From positions 1,074,001-1,138,000 of the forward strand of contig NZ_CP054424.1 in assembly GCF_013334205.1 (NCBI RefSeq): a stretch of 64,000 nucleotides of DNA, written 5' to 3'. This document shows positions 43,900 through 53,579 of the stretch, piece by piece (position 1 is the first letter of the stretch; every line of letters starts with the position of its first letter). Below the pieces are notes generated by a model. That model was given only the letters and a program-made list of their open reading frames with translations. It was not told where the DNA came from and searched no databases. Source of the stretch: Rhodoferax sp. BAB1 (lineage in GTDB: Bacteria > Pseudomonadota > Gammaproteobacteria > Burkholderiales > Burkholderiaceae_C). Position numbers and translations under genes: made by a program.

Positions 43900-45771
43900 T
43901 CAGCCGTTCGGCAACTGGCCCGCCGGCAGCGTGATCACGAAGCTCGTGCCCTGACCCACGGTGCTCTGCACCGTGATGGCGCCGCCGTGCAGCTGCACGA
44001 TGCGCTGCACCAGGTGCAGGCCCAGGCCGGCGCCCGGTTTGCCCTGGCTGGCGCGTCCCCGGAAGTAGCGCTGGAACAGGCGCGGCAGTTCCTCGGCCGG
44101 GATGCCCTCGCCCTGGTCCTGCACCCGGATGCGCAAGCTGCCGTCGTCCTGGCCTGCGACGTCAAGCTCGATGACCGAGCTGGCAGGGGAATGCCGCACC
44201 GCGTTGGCCAGCAGATTGCGCAGCACGATGCGCATCAGGTCGGGGTCGCAGACAAAATGCGGGGGCAGCCGGTCCAGGAGGATCCGCACGCGGCCCAGCG
44301 GCCAGTCGGAGGCGGCGTCCTCGATGACCTCGTAGAAGTCGCAGGTCCGCAGCTGCAGCGCCTGCTGCGCGCTGTCCAGCCGGTCCAGCGAGAGGTAGTC
44401 GTCCAGCAGCAGGTCCATGCGCTGGATGGCGTTGCGGATGTTCTGCGCGCGCTGCAGGGATTTTTCGGCCGGTGCGTCCAGGTTGGCCGCCAGCTGCTGG
44501 ATCGAGGTGTTGATGATGGCCAGCGGCGTGCGGAATTCGTGCGAGACCATGCTCACGAAGTCCTTCTGCTCCTCGCGCGCGCGGCGTTCGCCTTCCAGCG
44601 CGGCGCGCAGCTTGTTGTAGCGGCGGATGGAATACAGGCTCATCAAGATCAGGTGCACGACGGTGCCCAGATAGATGGCGTAATCGGTGAAGAAATTCAC
44701 CGGCAGAGCGCCCAGGTTGCGTATCAGGCGGACCAGGATGCCCGTGTCGATGGCACCGAACACCAGCAGGTAGTAGCCGGACTCGCCCAGCTTGCGGCGC
44801 CAAAGCCACAGGGCGACCCCCATGGAGATCAGCACCATCAGGAAGTTGATGGCCTGGCTGATCTGCAGGCCGAGCGCCGGGTCGCGTGCCAGGGCCACCG
44901 CGCCAGCCAGCAGGCCCATGATGTAGGTGCTGCTCTGGTAGAGCACGTTGAAGCGTGGCAGGTGCTGGTGCAGTTGCAGCCAGACCGCGCTCAGGCGGAC
45001 GATGGCCATGGGGGCCAGGATCGAAATCATCATCAGCAACTGCATGCTCGACGGGCCGCTCCATCCCAGGCCCATCTGGGGATAACCCGAGCGCAGCAGC
45101 GTGACGGTGAGCAGGACCGAGGTGTAGAGCAGATACCAGCTGCTGAGCGCTTCGCGGCCCACCAGCCAGAAAGCCAGCTGCAGCACGATGACCACGGCAA
45201 AGATGCCGAAGTAGGCACCGAAAGACAGGGCCTCGAGGCCGTTCTGCCGCATGTAGCCGTTGATCGAGTGCAGCCGGATCGGATGGGACAGGGTGTGCTG
45301 GCTCTGCAAGCGCAGGTAGAGCGTCTGCTGGCCGGGTTGCAGCCGCAGGCGGAAGGTCGGGACACGGCTGTCCAGCGGCCATTCCGTGCGCAGGACCGCG
45401 TGCCCCGCGCGCTGGCTTTCCCAGCGTCCGTCGGACCCGGGGGTGTGCAGTTGCGCTTCATTGAGCAGGGTGTCGTCGATGCTCAGGCGCCAGTCGTTTT
45501 CACTGTCCGCTGGCTGCACCACGGTCAGGCGGATCCAGATGGCCGAACGCGTGAAGCCGGCGTTGGGCATGCCCGGCAGCAGGGCCCAGTCCGGCGCGGC
45601 CTGCACCTCGGCCGGTGTCATGCGGGCGCTGGCATCCTCCAGCCATTCCAGATGGCCGGCCAGGGCGAACCCGTCGCGCTGCGCGTCGAGTTGGACGGGC
45701 TCGGCAGCCTGGGCCAGGGCGACGGCCGAGAGCAGCAGGGTGGCCAGCGCAGCGCAGCATTGTTTCCACAT
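43900..45771 (-). CDS. Sensor histidine kinase with 7TMR-DISM input
   Basis: 623 residues. Signal peptide to about 22, a periplasmic 7TMR-DISMED-like beta domain (about 30-175), seven membrane helices (about 185-390), then dimerisation and ATPase domains. The phosphorylated His is in FVSMVSHEFRTPL (His411); N box VLRNLLANAVRHSP; G boxes DQGEGIP and GAGLGLHLV. ATG 45771 was chosen; a longer frame lies antisense to the regulator gene. It is divergent from the OmpR-type regulator at 45883, its likely partner. Confidence 0.9.
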   Translation of the reverse strand: MWKQCCAALATLLLSAVALAQAAEPVQLDAQRDGFALAGHLEWLEDASARMTPAEVQAAPDWALLPGMPNAGFTRSAIWIRLTVVQPADSENDWRLSIDDTLLNEAQLHTPGSDGRWESQRAGHAVLRTEWPLDSRVPTFRLRLQPGQQTLYLRLQSQHTLSHPIRLHSINGYMRQNGLEALSFGAYFGIFAVVIVLQLAFWLVGREALSSWYLLYTSVLLTVTLLRSGYPQMGLGWSGPSSMQLLMMISILAPMAIVRLSAVWLQLHQHLPRFNVLYQSSTYIMGLLAGAVALARDPALGLQISQAINFLMVLISMGVALWLWRRKLGESGYYLLVFGAIDTGILVRLIRNLGALPVNFFTDYAIYLGTVVHLILMSLYSIRRYNKLRAALEGERRAREEQKDFVSMVSHEFRTPLAIINTSIQQLAANLDAPAEKSLQRAQNIRNAIQRMDLLLDDYLSLDRLDSAQQALQLRTCDFYEVIEDAASDWPLGRVRILLDRLPPHFVCDPDLMRIVLRNLLANAVRHSPASSVIELDVAGQDDGSLRIRVQDQGEGIPAEELPRLFQRYFRGRASQGKPGAGLGLHLVQRIVQLHGGAITVQSTVGQGTSFVITLPAGQLPNG

Positions 45772-45833
45772 GGGGCTACAACATAGCATGGGCCCAGGCC
45801 TGCAATGCTGGAATATGCGGGGTGAAAGAGGCT

Positions 45834-45852
45834 GCTCAGATTTGCTCAGACA
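45834..45852 (+). promoter_or_regulatory. Response-regulator site candidate B (regulator/EAL operon)
   Basis: GCTCAGATTTGCTCAGACA between the divergent kinase and regulator genes. TACACT (45871-45876) begins 20 bases after the second CTCAGA and ends 6 bases before ATG 45883. It could control both directions; the plus-strand -10 fits activation of the regulator's own operon. Confidence 0.7.
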
Positions 45853-45882
45853 AATCAGCGGGGGCTCTCCTACACTGCCAGC

Positions 45883-46560
45883 ATGGCCCAAGTGATCCTG
45901 CTGGAAGACGAACCCGTGCTGCGCGAGGAACTCACCGAGTTCCTCCAGGCGCAGGGCCATCGCGTCACCGTGTCGTCCACGGTGGCCGAGTTCATGCGGG
46001 TCTTCAAGCCGCGCGAGCACCAGGTGGCCGTGCTGGACCGGGGCCTGCCCGACGGTGACGGCCTGGACCTGATCCTGCGCATGCGCAGCAACGGTCTGCG
46101 CCTGGGCATCATCATGCTGACCGCGCGCGCCGGCATGCAGGACAAGGTGGACGGCCTGATTGGTGGCGCCGATCACTACATTCCCAAGACGGCCGACCTC
46201 AGCGAGCTGGCCGCCACCATTGCCGCCCTGGCGCGCCGCCTGGACGTGCAGGAGCAGCCGCGCTGGCTGCTGCAGGCCTCGCCGCGCCAGCTCACGCCGC
46301 CTGGCCAGGCACCCATCACCCTGTCGGCCCAGGACTATCTGGTGCTCAAGACCCTGGCCCTGGGCGGCGAGAGCGTTTCGCGCGAGGCCATCGTGTTGGC
46401 CCTGGGCGCGGACTATTTTGATTACGACATGCGTCGCCTCGACACCCAGATGCGCCGCCTGCGCCGCAAGGTTCATGAGGCCTGCGGGCTGGAGCTGCCG
46501 GTCAGTACCCTGCGCGCCGTGGGCTACAGCTTTCACGCGCCGATCGAGGTCAGGCCGTGA
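45883..46560 (+). CDS. OmpR-family response regulator
   Basis: 225 residues. Receiver domain with acidic pair Glu8/Asp9, phospho-acceptor Asp52 (AVLDRGLPDGDG), Thr80 and Lys102 (YIPKTADL). The C-terminal winged-helix domain (about 130-220) has LDTQMRRLRRKVHEACGLELPVSTLRAVGYSF. Start ATG 45883 has no clear Shine-Dalgarno and may be leaderless. The EAL gene's GTG overlaps its stop, so both are made from one message. It is the likely reader of the three CTCAGA repeats. Confidence 0.92.
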   Translation: MAQVILLEDEPVLREELTEFLQAQGHRVTVSSTVAEFMRVFKPREHQVAVLDRGLPDGDGLDLILRMRSNGLRLGIIMLTARAGMQDKVDGLIGGADHYIPKTADLSELAATIAALARRLDVQEQPRWLLQASPRQLTPPGQAPITLSAQDYLVLKTLALGGESVSREAIVLALGADYFDYDMRRLDTQMRRLRRKVHEACGLELPVSTLRAVGYSFHAPIEVRP

Positions 46561-48152
46561 GGTTTGACCGCAGGATAGGTCCCGTTCCCTACCTGCTCGG
46601 TCTGGTCGCCGTCGTGGTTTCAGTGGCGGGCGGGGTGTACCTCAGTTACTGGCAGAGTCTGCGGGGCCTGGAACAGCGGGCCGATGCCATTGCCGGCGAA
46701 GTCCTGGCGCGCACCGAGGCCATCAGCGCCCAGTACCGGCAGGCGTTCCAGCCCCTGCTGGCGCAGGCCGACCCCCAGCCCTGTTCCGCGGCCAATATCG
46801 AGCGGATGCAACGCCAGGCCGTGGGAGCCCGGACCCTGCGGGGCATCGGTTATGTCCAGGGGGATCGCCTGCTGTGCTCGTCCTACGGGCACCACGGCGA
46901 GGGCATCGCGCTGGGGCCGCCTACCTATGTGAGCCGCTTGGGTTCCAGGATCCGGACCGCCGTTTCCCTGCCTTTTGCCGGCAGCGAAATCTATGTCATG
47001 GTGGCCCCGCAGGACAGTGGCTACAGCTTCTTCTTTCTGCCGGGAGAAGCCCTGGATCTGGTCAGCCACGACGAACGCATCGACATCGGCATTTTCGGCA
47101 GTTCCAGCCAGCAGTCCATGCTGAGCCGTGGTGCCGGAGAGATCCCGCCGGCGTGGTTCGCCAGGTCTTTCGGGAAAAACGGCACCCTGCGCTTCCATGA
47201 TGCCGGCCGGCTGGTGGTCATGAAACGCTCCGCCCGTTTTGACTACACATCCTATGCCGCCATTCCCATGACGCAGATGCACCGGGACTGGCGGCAGAAC
47301 GCCATGATCCTGCTGCCCCTGGCCCTGATCGCCGGCCTGGCCATTGCGGCCCTGTTCGTGGTGAATGCCATGCGCCGCCAGTCCATGCCCAACCAGTTGC
47401 GGCTGGCCTTGCGCCGCAACGAGCTGTTCCTGCACTACCAGCCGGTGGTGGACCTGCAGTCCGGCCGCTGGGTCGGAGCCGAGGCGCTGCTGCGCTGGCG
47501 CCGCGCCAACGGCACGCTGGTGAGCCCCGAGATATTTATTTCCGTTGCCGAGCGCAACGAGCTGATCGGGCAGGTGACCTCGAAAGTCATGGAACTCTTT
47601 GTGCGTGATGCGGCCGAGCTGCTGAGACAGCATGCCGATTTCGACATCAGCCTCAACTTTTCTTCCGCCGACCTGTCCGGTCCGGCCGCCGTGGCCGAAC
47701 TCCAGTCCAGGCTGCAAGGGGGCGGTATCCGGGCCCGGCAGGTCATCGTCGAGATCACAGAGCGTGCGCTCGTGCAGCCGGATGAGGTGCGGGCGCAGAT
47801 CCGCGCCCTGCGCGACATGGGGGTTGGCATCGCCATCGACGATTTCGGCACCGGTTACTCGGGGTTGTCCTATCTGAGCCGGCTGGAGCTGGACTACCTG
47901 AAGATCGACAAGGCCTTTGTCGACACCATAGGCACCGATGCAGCAACGAAAAACGTGGTGGACCACATCATCGAGATCGCCCGCTCCCTGGGGCTGGTGA
48001 TGGTGGCCGAAGGCGTGGAAACGCAGGCCCAGGCCGACTATCTGCGCCAGCGCGGCGTGCAGTATGCGCAAGGCTGGCTCTATGCCCGTGCCCTGCCCAT
48101 GGAGCAGCTCGGTCTGACGCTGGCGCAGCAGCGACAGGGCGCGTCAGCTTGA
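46557..48152 (+). CDS. CSS-motif EAL-domain c-di-GMP phosphodiesterase
   Basis: 531 residues. Two membrane helices (about 10-30 and 245-265) border a periplasmic CSS domain with Cys107-Ser-Ser and a second Cys76. Redox state of these Cys is known in related PdeC proteins to control stability. The EAL domain has EALLRW, LNFSSAD, EITER, DDFGTGYSG, KIDK and EGVET, so all catalytic residues for c-di-GMP cleavage are present. Starts with GTG 46557 overlapping the regulator stop (GTGA). Confidence 0.9.
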   Translation: MRFDRRIGPVPYLLGLVAVVVSVAGGVYLSYWQSLRGLEQRADAIAGEVLARTEAISAQYRQAFQPLLAQADPQPCSAANIERMQRQAVGARTLRGIGYVQGDRLLCSSYGHHGEGIALGPPTYVSRLGSRIRTAVSLPFAGSEIYVMVAPQDSGYSFFFLPGEALDLVSHDERIDIGIFGSSSQQSMLSRGAGEIPPAWFARSFGKNGTLRFHDAGRLVVMKRSARFDYTSYAAIPMTQMHRDWRQNAMILLPLALIAGLAIAALFVVNAMRRQSMPNQLRLALRRNELFLHYQPVVDLQSGRWVGAEALLRWRRANGTLVSPEIFISVAERNELIGQVTSKVMELFVRDAAELLRQHADFDISLNFSSADLSGPAAVAELQSRLQGGGIRARQVIVEITERALVQPDEVRAQIRALRDMGVGIAIDDFGTGYSGLSYLSRLELDYLKIDKAFVDTIGTDAATKNVVDHIIEIARSLGLVMVAEGVETQAQADYLRQRGVQYAQGWLYARALPMEQLGLTLAQQRQGASA

Positions 48153-48249
48153 CCGGGCCGGCCCCATTCTGGTGCTAGACGCGGGTCGTACGGAACCATT
48201 CAGGGGACTGAATTTGAGGCGCCCCCATGAGGGCCGGCTGCCTGCAACT

Positions 48250-48268
48250 GCTCAGATTTGCTCAGACA
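48250..48268 (+). promoter_or_regulatory. Response-regulator site candidate C (cheW operon)
   Basis: GCTCAGATTTGCTCAGACA identical to sites A and B. TTTAAT (48288-48293) begins 21 bases after the second CTCAGA. Between 48153 and 48349 there are also two GCCC-CATGA-GGGC hairpins (about 48216 and 48274) but no gene. Confidence 0.65.
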
Positions 48269-48349
48269 CGGGGCGCCCATGAGGGCATTTAATGCGACAA
48301 CAGCGGCCCGGATGGCCATGGACCAGACCTCAAGAAAGGACGTGCACCG

Positions 48350-48868
48350 ATGAACACCGCAGTCAGAGAACAGGCCTCACCAGGCGCAAGCGCCGTGACG
48401 CCGGGCAACGGGGAATACCTGAGCTTCCGCCTCGGGGGCGAGGAATACGGCATCAACATCCTCAAGGTGCAGGAGATCCGGGGCTACGAGGCCTCCACCC
48501 GCATGGTCAACGCGCCGCCCTATGTGCTGGGCGTGCTCAACCTGCGCGGTGTCATCGTGCCCATCCTGGACATGCGCATCCGCTTCGGCATGGCCGATGT
48601 GGTGTACGACAGCCAGACCGTGACCATCGTGCTCAACATCGGCGACCGGGTGGTGGGCATGGTGGTGGACGCCGTGTCGGACGTGGTGGCGCTCAAGGGC
48701 GAAGACATCAAGCCCGCGCCCGAATTCAGCGGCGCCGTATCGACGGCGCAGGTGATCGGCATCGCGACGGTGGTGCAGGGCGATGCCCAGCGCATGCTGA
48801 TCCTGCTGGACATCGAGAAACTCATGAGCAGCGCCGACATGGGGCTCATGCCGGAACGGTCTGAATAA
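48350..48868 (+). CDS. cheW: CheW chemotaxis coupling protein
   Basis: 172 residues, single CheW domain from about 20: [75 protein letters not shown]. CheW links chemoreceptors to CheA kinase. It precedes a chemoreceptor gene by 23 bases and a c-di-GMP enzyme after that; no CheA, CheY, CheR or CheB is in the window. Expression likely from the CTCAGA-controlled promoter. Confidence 0.95.
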   Translation: MNTAVREQASPGASAVTPGNGEYLSFRLGGEEYGINILKVQEIRGYEASTRMVNAPPYVLGVLNLRGVIVPILDMRIRFGMADVVYDSQTVTIVLNIGDRVVGMVVDAVSDVVALKGEDIKPAPEFSGAVSTAQVIGIATVVQGDAQRMLILLDIEKLMSSADMGLMPERSE

Positions 48869-48891
48869 ATACATCCTCAAGGAGCATCCGC

Positions 48892-50619
48892 ATGAACAAC
48901 CTCAAGATATCCACGCGCCTGATCGCACTCATCGGCATCCTGTCGGTCTTGCTGATCGTGATCGGCGGCATCGGCCTGTACGGCATCAATTCCTCCAACG
49001 CGGGACTGAAGACGGTCTACGAGGACCGCACCGTGCCCATGGGGCAGCTCGGCGAAATGCAGGAAAAACTGCTGGAAAACCGCCTGAACGCAGCCTTCAT
49101 CGTGCTGAACCCGACGCCGCAGGAAATTGCGGCCAAGGACAAGGAAATCGCCGACAACACGGCCACCATCAACAAGATCTGGGATGCCTACATGGCCACC
49201 GCGATGACGGCCGATGAGGCCCGGATCGCCAAGAAGCTGGCCGAAGAGCGGGCGCAATACAACGCCACGGGACTGACCCCGTTCCTGAACGCCGTGCGTT
49301 CCGGCGATCTGGAGAAGGCACGCCAGCTCAACCAGACGACGATCCGCACCGAGTACAACGATGTGCGCAAGTCCATCGGCGAGTTGCTGGAGCTGCAGCT
49401 CACAGAAGCCAAAAATGAATACGAGGCCGGTGTGGCGCGCTACAAGGGCATCCTGACCCTCTCCGTCGTGGCCATCGTGGCTGGCGTGACCTTTGCGTTC
49501 ATCTTCGGCCTGATGCTGGTGCGCGGCATCTCGCGCTCGCTGCAGAACGCGGTCGATGTCTCCGAAGCCGTGGCCCAGGGTGACCTGACCCGCCGGGTCG
49601 ACGCGACCGGCAAGGACGAGGTGGCCAAGGTGCTGCAGGCGCTGGCCGCCATGCAGCACAACCTGGCACAGATTGTTGGCAGGGTGCGCCAGGGTTCGGA
49701 ATCCGTTTCCACCGCCAGTTCCGAGATTGCCCAGGGCAATACCGACCTGAGTGCGCGCACCGAAAGCCAGGCCAGCGCGCTGGAGGAAACCGCGGCATCG
49801 ATGGAAGAACTCTCTTCCACCGTGAAGCAGAACGCCGACAACGCCCGCCAGGCCAACCAGCTGGCGCAAAGCGCCAGCACGGTGGCCGTGCAGGGCGGCG
49901 AAGTGGTGGCCCAGGTGGTGGACACCATGAAGGGCATCAATGATTCGAGCAAGAAGATTGCCGACATCATCAGCGTGATCGACGGCATCGCCTTCCAGAC
50001 CAACATCCTGGCGCTGAACGCAGCCGTGGAAGCCGCGCGGGCTGGCGAACAGGGCCGCGGGTTTGCCGTGGTGGCGGCCGAAGTGCGCAACCTGGCCAGC
50101 CGCAGCGCGGAAGCGGCCAAGGAGATCAAGACGCTGATCACCGACAGCGTGGAGCGGGTAGGCCAGGGCACGACCCTGGTGGACCAGGCCGGCGCCACCA
50201 TGAGCGAGGTGGTGAGCAGCATCCGCCGCGTGACCGACATCATGGGTGAGATCAGCGCGGCCAGCACCGAGCAGAGCCAGGGCGTGGCGCAGATCGGCGA
50301 GGCCGTGACGCAGATGGACCAGGCCACGCAGCAGAACGCGGCGCTGGTGGAAGAGATGGCGGCGGCGGCCAGCAGCCTGCGCGGCCAGGCGCAGGACTTG
50401 GTGCAGGCCGTGGCCGTGTTCAAGCTCGCCGAGGGGCAGCCCGTGGCCCCGACGGTCAGCCACCATGCTCCGGTGATGGCGCCACGTGCGGCTGCGCCCG
50501 CCCCCCGGCCGGCGGCCCGCCCCGCCGCCGGCAAGCCGGCGGCCCTGTCGGCCCCGGCCGCTGCAGCCCCGGCTTCCAAGGCCAGCGGTAGCGATGCCGG
50601 TGACTGGGAAAGCTTCTGA
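48892..50619 (+). CDS. Methyl-accepting chemotaxis protein
   Basis: 575 residues. First membrane helix about 9-30, periplasmic four-helix bundle (about 32-185), second helix about 188-208, HAMP, then the signalling hairpin with [44 protein letters not shown]. The tail is Ala/Pro-rich and ends GDWESF. This W-x-x-F end resembles the CheR/CheB tether NWETF of Tar and Tsr, with Asp and Ser substituted. Ligand of the four-helix bundle is unknown. Second gene of the cheW operon. Confidence 0.95.
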   Translation: MNNLKISTRLIALIGILSVLLIVIGGIGLYGINSSNAGLKTVYEDRTVPMGQLGEMQEKLLENRLNAAFIVLNPTPQEIAAKDKEIADNTATINKIWDAYMATAMTADEARIAKKLAEERAQYNATGLTPFLNAVRSGDLEKARQLNQTTIRTEYNDVRKSIGELLELQLTEAKNEYEAGVARYKGILTLSVVAIVAGVTFAFIFGLMLVRGISRSLQNAVDVSEAVAQGDLTRRVDATGKDEVAKVLQALAAMQHNLAQIVGRVRQGSESVSTASSEIAQGNTDLSARTESQASALEETAASMEELSSTVKQNADNARQANQLAQSASTVAVQGGEVVAQVVDTMKGINDSSKKIADIISVIDGIAFQTNILALNAAVEAARAGEQGRGFAVVAAEVRNLASRSAEAAKEIKTLITDSVERVGQGTTLVDQAGATMSEVVSSIRRVTDIMGEISAASTEQSQGVAQIGEAVTQMDQATQQNAALVEEMAAAASSLRGQAQDLVQAVAVFKLAEGQPVAPTVSHHAPVMAPRAAAPAPRPAARPAAGKPAALSAPAAAAPASKASGSDAGDWESF

Positions 50620-50672
50620 AACCTCGTCTCTTCTCCTTCTGATGCCCTGGACATGCAAAGGCGTGGGAAGCC

Positions 50673-53579
50673 ATGGGTAGTGAGCCCCTGATCGAGAAAA
50701 GCCGCCGCCTGGCCCTGACGGTCAGCGTGGCGGCCTTGCTGGCGCTGGTGGCTGTGCTGGCCCTGCCCGGCTTCAGCCTGTTTGCGCACGGCAGCCCGGG
50801 CATGCTGGTGACGCATCTGTTGCTGGAAATGTTTTCGGTGGTGGTCTCGGTGCTGGTGGTGGTGATCGCCTGGCACGCCTTTTCCAGAGAGGACCGGCGC
50901 ATCGCCAGTACCCTGATCTACGCCTTCACGGTGGTGGCCGGCGTGGACATCATCCACGCCCTCAGCTACGAGGGCATGCCAGCTTTGGGCAGCCCCAGCA
51001 GTACGGGCAAGGCCATCTTTTTCTGGTTCATGGGCCGGGGCTTCGAGCTGCTGGCGGTCTGGCTGGTGGCCCTGCAGGTGCGCCTGCCCGGCCAACGCTG
51101 GCACTGGCAACTGGCCGGGGGGCTGACCATTGTCGCGCTGTTTGCCATCGGCACCTGGCGGCTGGACTGGTTTCCCCAGACCTTCGTTCCCGGCCAGGGG
51201 GTGACGCCTTTCAAGGCCTATATCGAATGGGTGTTGTGTGCGGGCAATCTGCTGGCCGCCGGGTATTTCTGGCACATGGCGCAGCGCGAAGGCGGCGGCC
51301 CGCGCCACTACTATTTTGCCGCGGCCTGTTTCGTGATGGGCCTGGGTGAACTGACCTTCACCTCCTATGTCGACACCAGCGATTTCCTGGTGATCTTCGG
51401 CCATGTGTTCAAGGTGGTCTCCTATGCGCTGATCTATGCGGCCACCTTCAGGCTGGGCATGCGCGAGCCCTATGAACTGCTGCAGCGCTCGGAGCAGGAA
51501 CTGCGCAGCAAGCAGTCCGAACTGGATGCCGTGCTGCGGCAGGTGCCGGCCGGGGTGGCGCGGCTGGACCGCGAAGGCCGCTACCGCTATGTCAACCAGC
51601 AGATGGCGCAGATGCTGGGCTTGCCGGTGGAGCAGGTCGTGGGGCGCTCGTTCGAGGAGGTGGTGGCGCCCGAGCGCCGCGCCGAGGTGAGCTACCGCTG
51701 GGCCCGGGCCATCACGGGACAGATGACGTCCTACGAAGGGCAGATGCGGACCGAGCAGGGCAAAGCGCTCTACAGCTCGGTCTCGATCGCGCCGGAGCAC
51801 GGACCGGACGGCCAGATCATCGGAGCCATGGCCGTGGCCATCGACACCACCGATCTGCAGCAGTTGCAGAGGCAGCTCATGGACTCCATGCACGAGGTGG
51901 CCGACCTGAAGACCGCGCTGGATGCGCACGCCATCGTGGCCATCACGGACGCGCGCGGTGTCATCACCAGCGTCAACGACCGTTTCTGCCAGATCTCCCA
52001 GTATGGCCGCGAAGAGCTGATCGGCCAGACGCACCGCCTGATCAATTCCGGCCACCATCCCGCCTCCTTCTTCCACGAACTCTGGCGCACGATTTCCGGG
52101 GGCAAGGTCTGGAGCGGCGAGGTCTGCAACCGCGCCAAGGACGGCTCTCTCTACTGGGTGCAGACCACCATCGTGCCCTACATGGGCGAGAACGGCCGGC
52201 CGCAACGTTACGTGGCCATCCGCGCCGATATCACGGAGCGCAAGCGGGTTGAGTTGCAGGTAGAGCAGATGGCCTACCAGGACGCGCTGACCGGCCTGCC
52301 CAACCGGCGCCTGCTGATGGACCGCCTGCAGCAGGGCCTGGTGGCTTCGGCGCGCAGTGGCCAGTTTGGCGCACTGCTCTTCATGGACCTGGACCATTTC
52401 AAGGACATCAACGACACCCTGGGGCACGAGCAGGGTGATGAACTGCTCAAACTGGTGGCGCAGCGTCTGCGCGAGGGCGTGCGCCAGAGTGACACCGTGG
52501 CCCGCCTGGGCGGGGATGAATTCGTGGTGCTGCTGTCCGATCTGGGCACTGGCGAGGTGGAGGCCACCACGCAGGCCGGCCTGCTGGGGGAGGAAATGCT
52601 GCGCATTCTCAGCCAGCCCTACCCGCTGGCGCGGGCCGAGGTGAACAGCACCCCCAGCATCGGCGTGGTGATGTACCAGGGCCAGGGCCAGCGGGCCGAG
52701 GAACTGCTCAAGCAGGCCGACATCGCGCTGTACCAGGCCAAGGATGCGGGCCGGGCGACCCTGTGTTTCTTCGATCCGGCCATCCAGAGCGCCTTCCAGA
52801 AACGCATGGCCATGGAAGCCGATCTGCGCCTGGCCCTGACGCAGGGACAGTTCCAGATCTTCTACCAGCCCATCATGAACGGCCAACGCCAGACGGTGGC
52901 GGTGGAGGCCCTGCTGCGCTGGCGCCATCCCCTACGCGGCATGGTCTCGCCTGGTGACTTCATTCCGCTGGCGGAAAAAACCGGCCTGATCGTGCCCATC
53001 GGCCAGTGGGTGATCGAGCAGGCGTGCGCGCAGCTGGCCAGCTGGCGGGGGGACCCGCAACACAGGGCCTGGCAGATTGCCGTCAACGTGAGCGCCCGCC
53101 AGTTCCGTCAGCCGGATTTCGTGCCCCAGGTCATCGCCGCCATGGACCGCTGCCAGATCCTGCCCGGCCAACTGGAACTGGAGGTCACCGAGAGCTCGCT
53201 GCAGGACAACCTGCAGGACACGGTGCAGAAGATGAAGCTGCTGCGCAACCGCGGCGTGCGTTTTGCCATTGACGACTTCGGCACCGGTTATTCCTCGCTG
53301 TCCTACCTCAAGGAACTGCCCATCCACGTGCTGAAGATTGACCGGTCCTTTGTCAGCCACGTCGACACCAGCGATGACGATGTGGCCATCGCCAAGACCA
53401 TCCTCTCCCTGGCCGCCCACCTTGGGCTGGACGTGGTGGCCGAGGGCGTGGAGACCGAGTCGCAATTCGTCACGTTGAACGCTTATGGTTGCCACCTCTT
53501 CCAGGGTTACCTGCTGGGTTGGCCGGTGCCCGTGGATGAACTGTGCCGCCAGTCCGTGCTGCAGGCGACCGTGCCATGA
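50673..53579 (+). CDS. MASE3-PAS-PAS-GGDEF-EAL c-di-GMP protein
   Basis: 968 residues. MASE3-type membrane sensor (about 1-270, including HLLLEMFSVVVSVLVVVIAWH), two PAS domains (about 285-400 and 410-530), GGDEF (RLGGDEFVVLL near residue 613) with inhibitory-site RQSD five residues before it, and EAL (VEALLRW near 744, DDFGTGYSS near 867, KIDRS, EGVET). Both halves keep the catalytic residues. It may synthesise or degrade c-di-GMP according to signal. It ends with ATGA overlap into the next small gene. Confidence 0.93.
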   Translation: MGSEPLIEKSRRLALTVSVAALLALVAVLALPGFSLFAHGSPGMLVTHLLLEMFSVVVSVLVVVIAWHAFSREDRRIASTLIYAFTVVAGVDIIHALSYEGMPALGSPSSTGKAIFFWFMGRGFELLAVWLVALQVRLPGQRWHWQLAGGLTIVALFAIGTWRLDWFPQTFVPGQGVTPFKAYIEWVLCAGNLLAAGYFWHMAQREGGGPRHYYFAAACFVMGLGELTFTSYVDTSDFLVIFGHVFKVVSYALIYAATFRLGMREPYELLQRSEQELRSKQSELDAVLRQVPAGVARLDREGRYRYVNQQMAQMLGLPVEQVVGRSFEEVVAPERRAEVSYRWARAITGQMTSYEGQMRTEQGKALYSSVSIAPEHGPDGQIIGAMAVAIDTTDLQQLQRQLMDSMHEVADLKTALDAHAIVAITDARGVITSVNDRFCQISQYGREELIGQTHRLINSGHHPASFFHELWRTISGGKVWSGEVCNRAKDGSLYWVQTTIVPYMGENGRPQRYVAIRADITERKRVELQVEQMAYQDALTGLPNRRLLMDRLQQGLVASARSGQFGALLFMDLDHFKDINDTLGHEQGDELLKLVAQRLREGVRQSDTVARLGGDEFVVLLSDLGTGEVEATTQAGLLGEEMLRILSQPYPLARAEVNSTPSIGVVMYQGQGQRAEELLKQADIALYQAKDAGRATLCFFDPAIQSAFQKRMAMEADLRLALTQGQFQIFYQPIMNGQRQTVAVEALLRWRHPLRGMVSPGDFIPLAEKTGLIVPIGQWVIEQACAQLASWRGDPQHRAWQIAVNVSARQFRQPDFVPQVIAAMDRCQILPGQLELEVTESSLQDNLQDTVQKMKLLRNRGVRFAIDDFGTGYSSLSYLKELPIHVLKIDRSFVSHVDTSDDDVAIAKTILSLAAHLGLDVVAEGVETESQFVTLNAYGCHLFQGYLLGWPVPVDELCRQSVLQATVP

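Noticed and set aside
45772..46536. Upstream extension of the histidine kinase across the regulator gene
   Set aside because: A signal peptide starts at ATG 45771, and the extension is antisense to the regulator.
49440..52928. Open frame of about 1162 codons antisense to the chemoreceptor and GGDEF-EAL genes
   Set aside because: Overlies two certain genes in the opposite direction; no recognisable protein motif.
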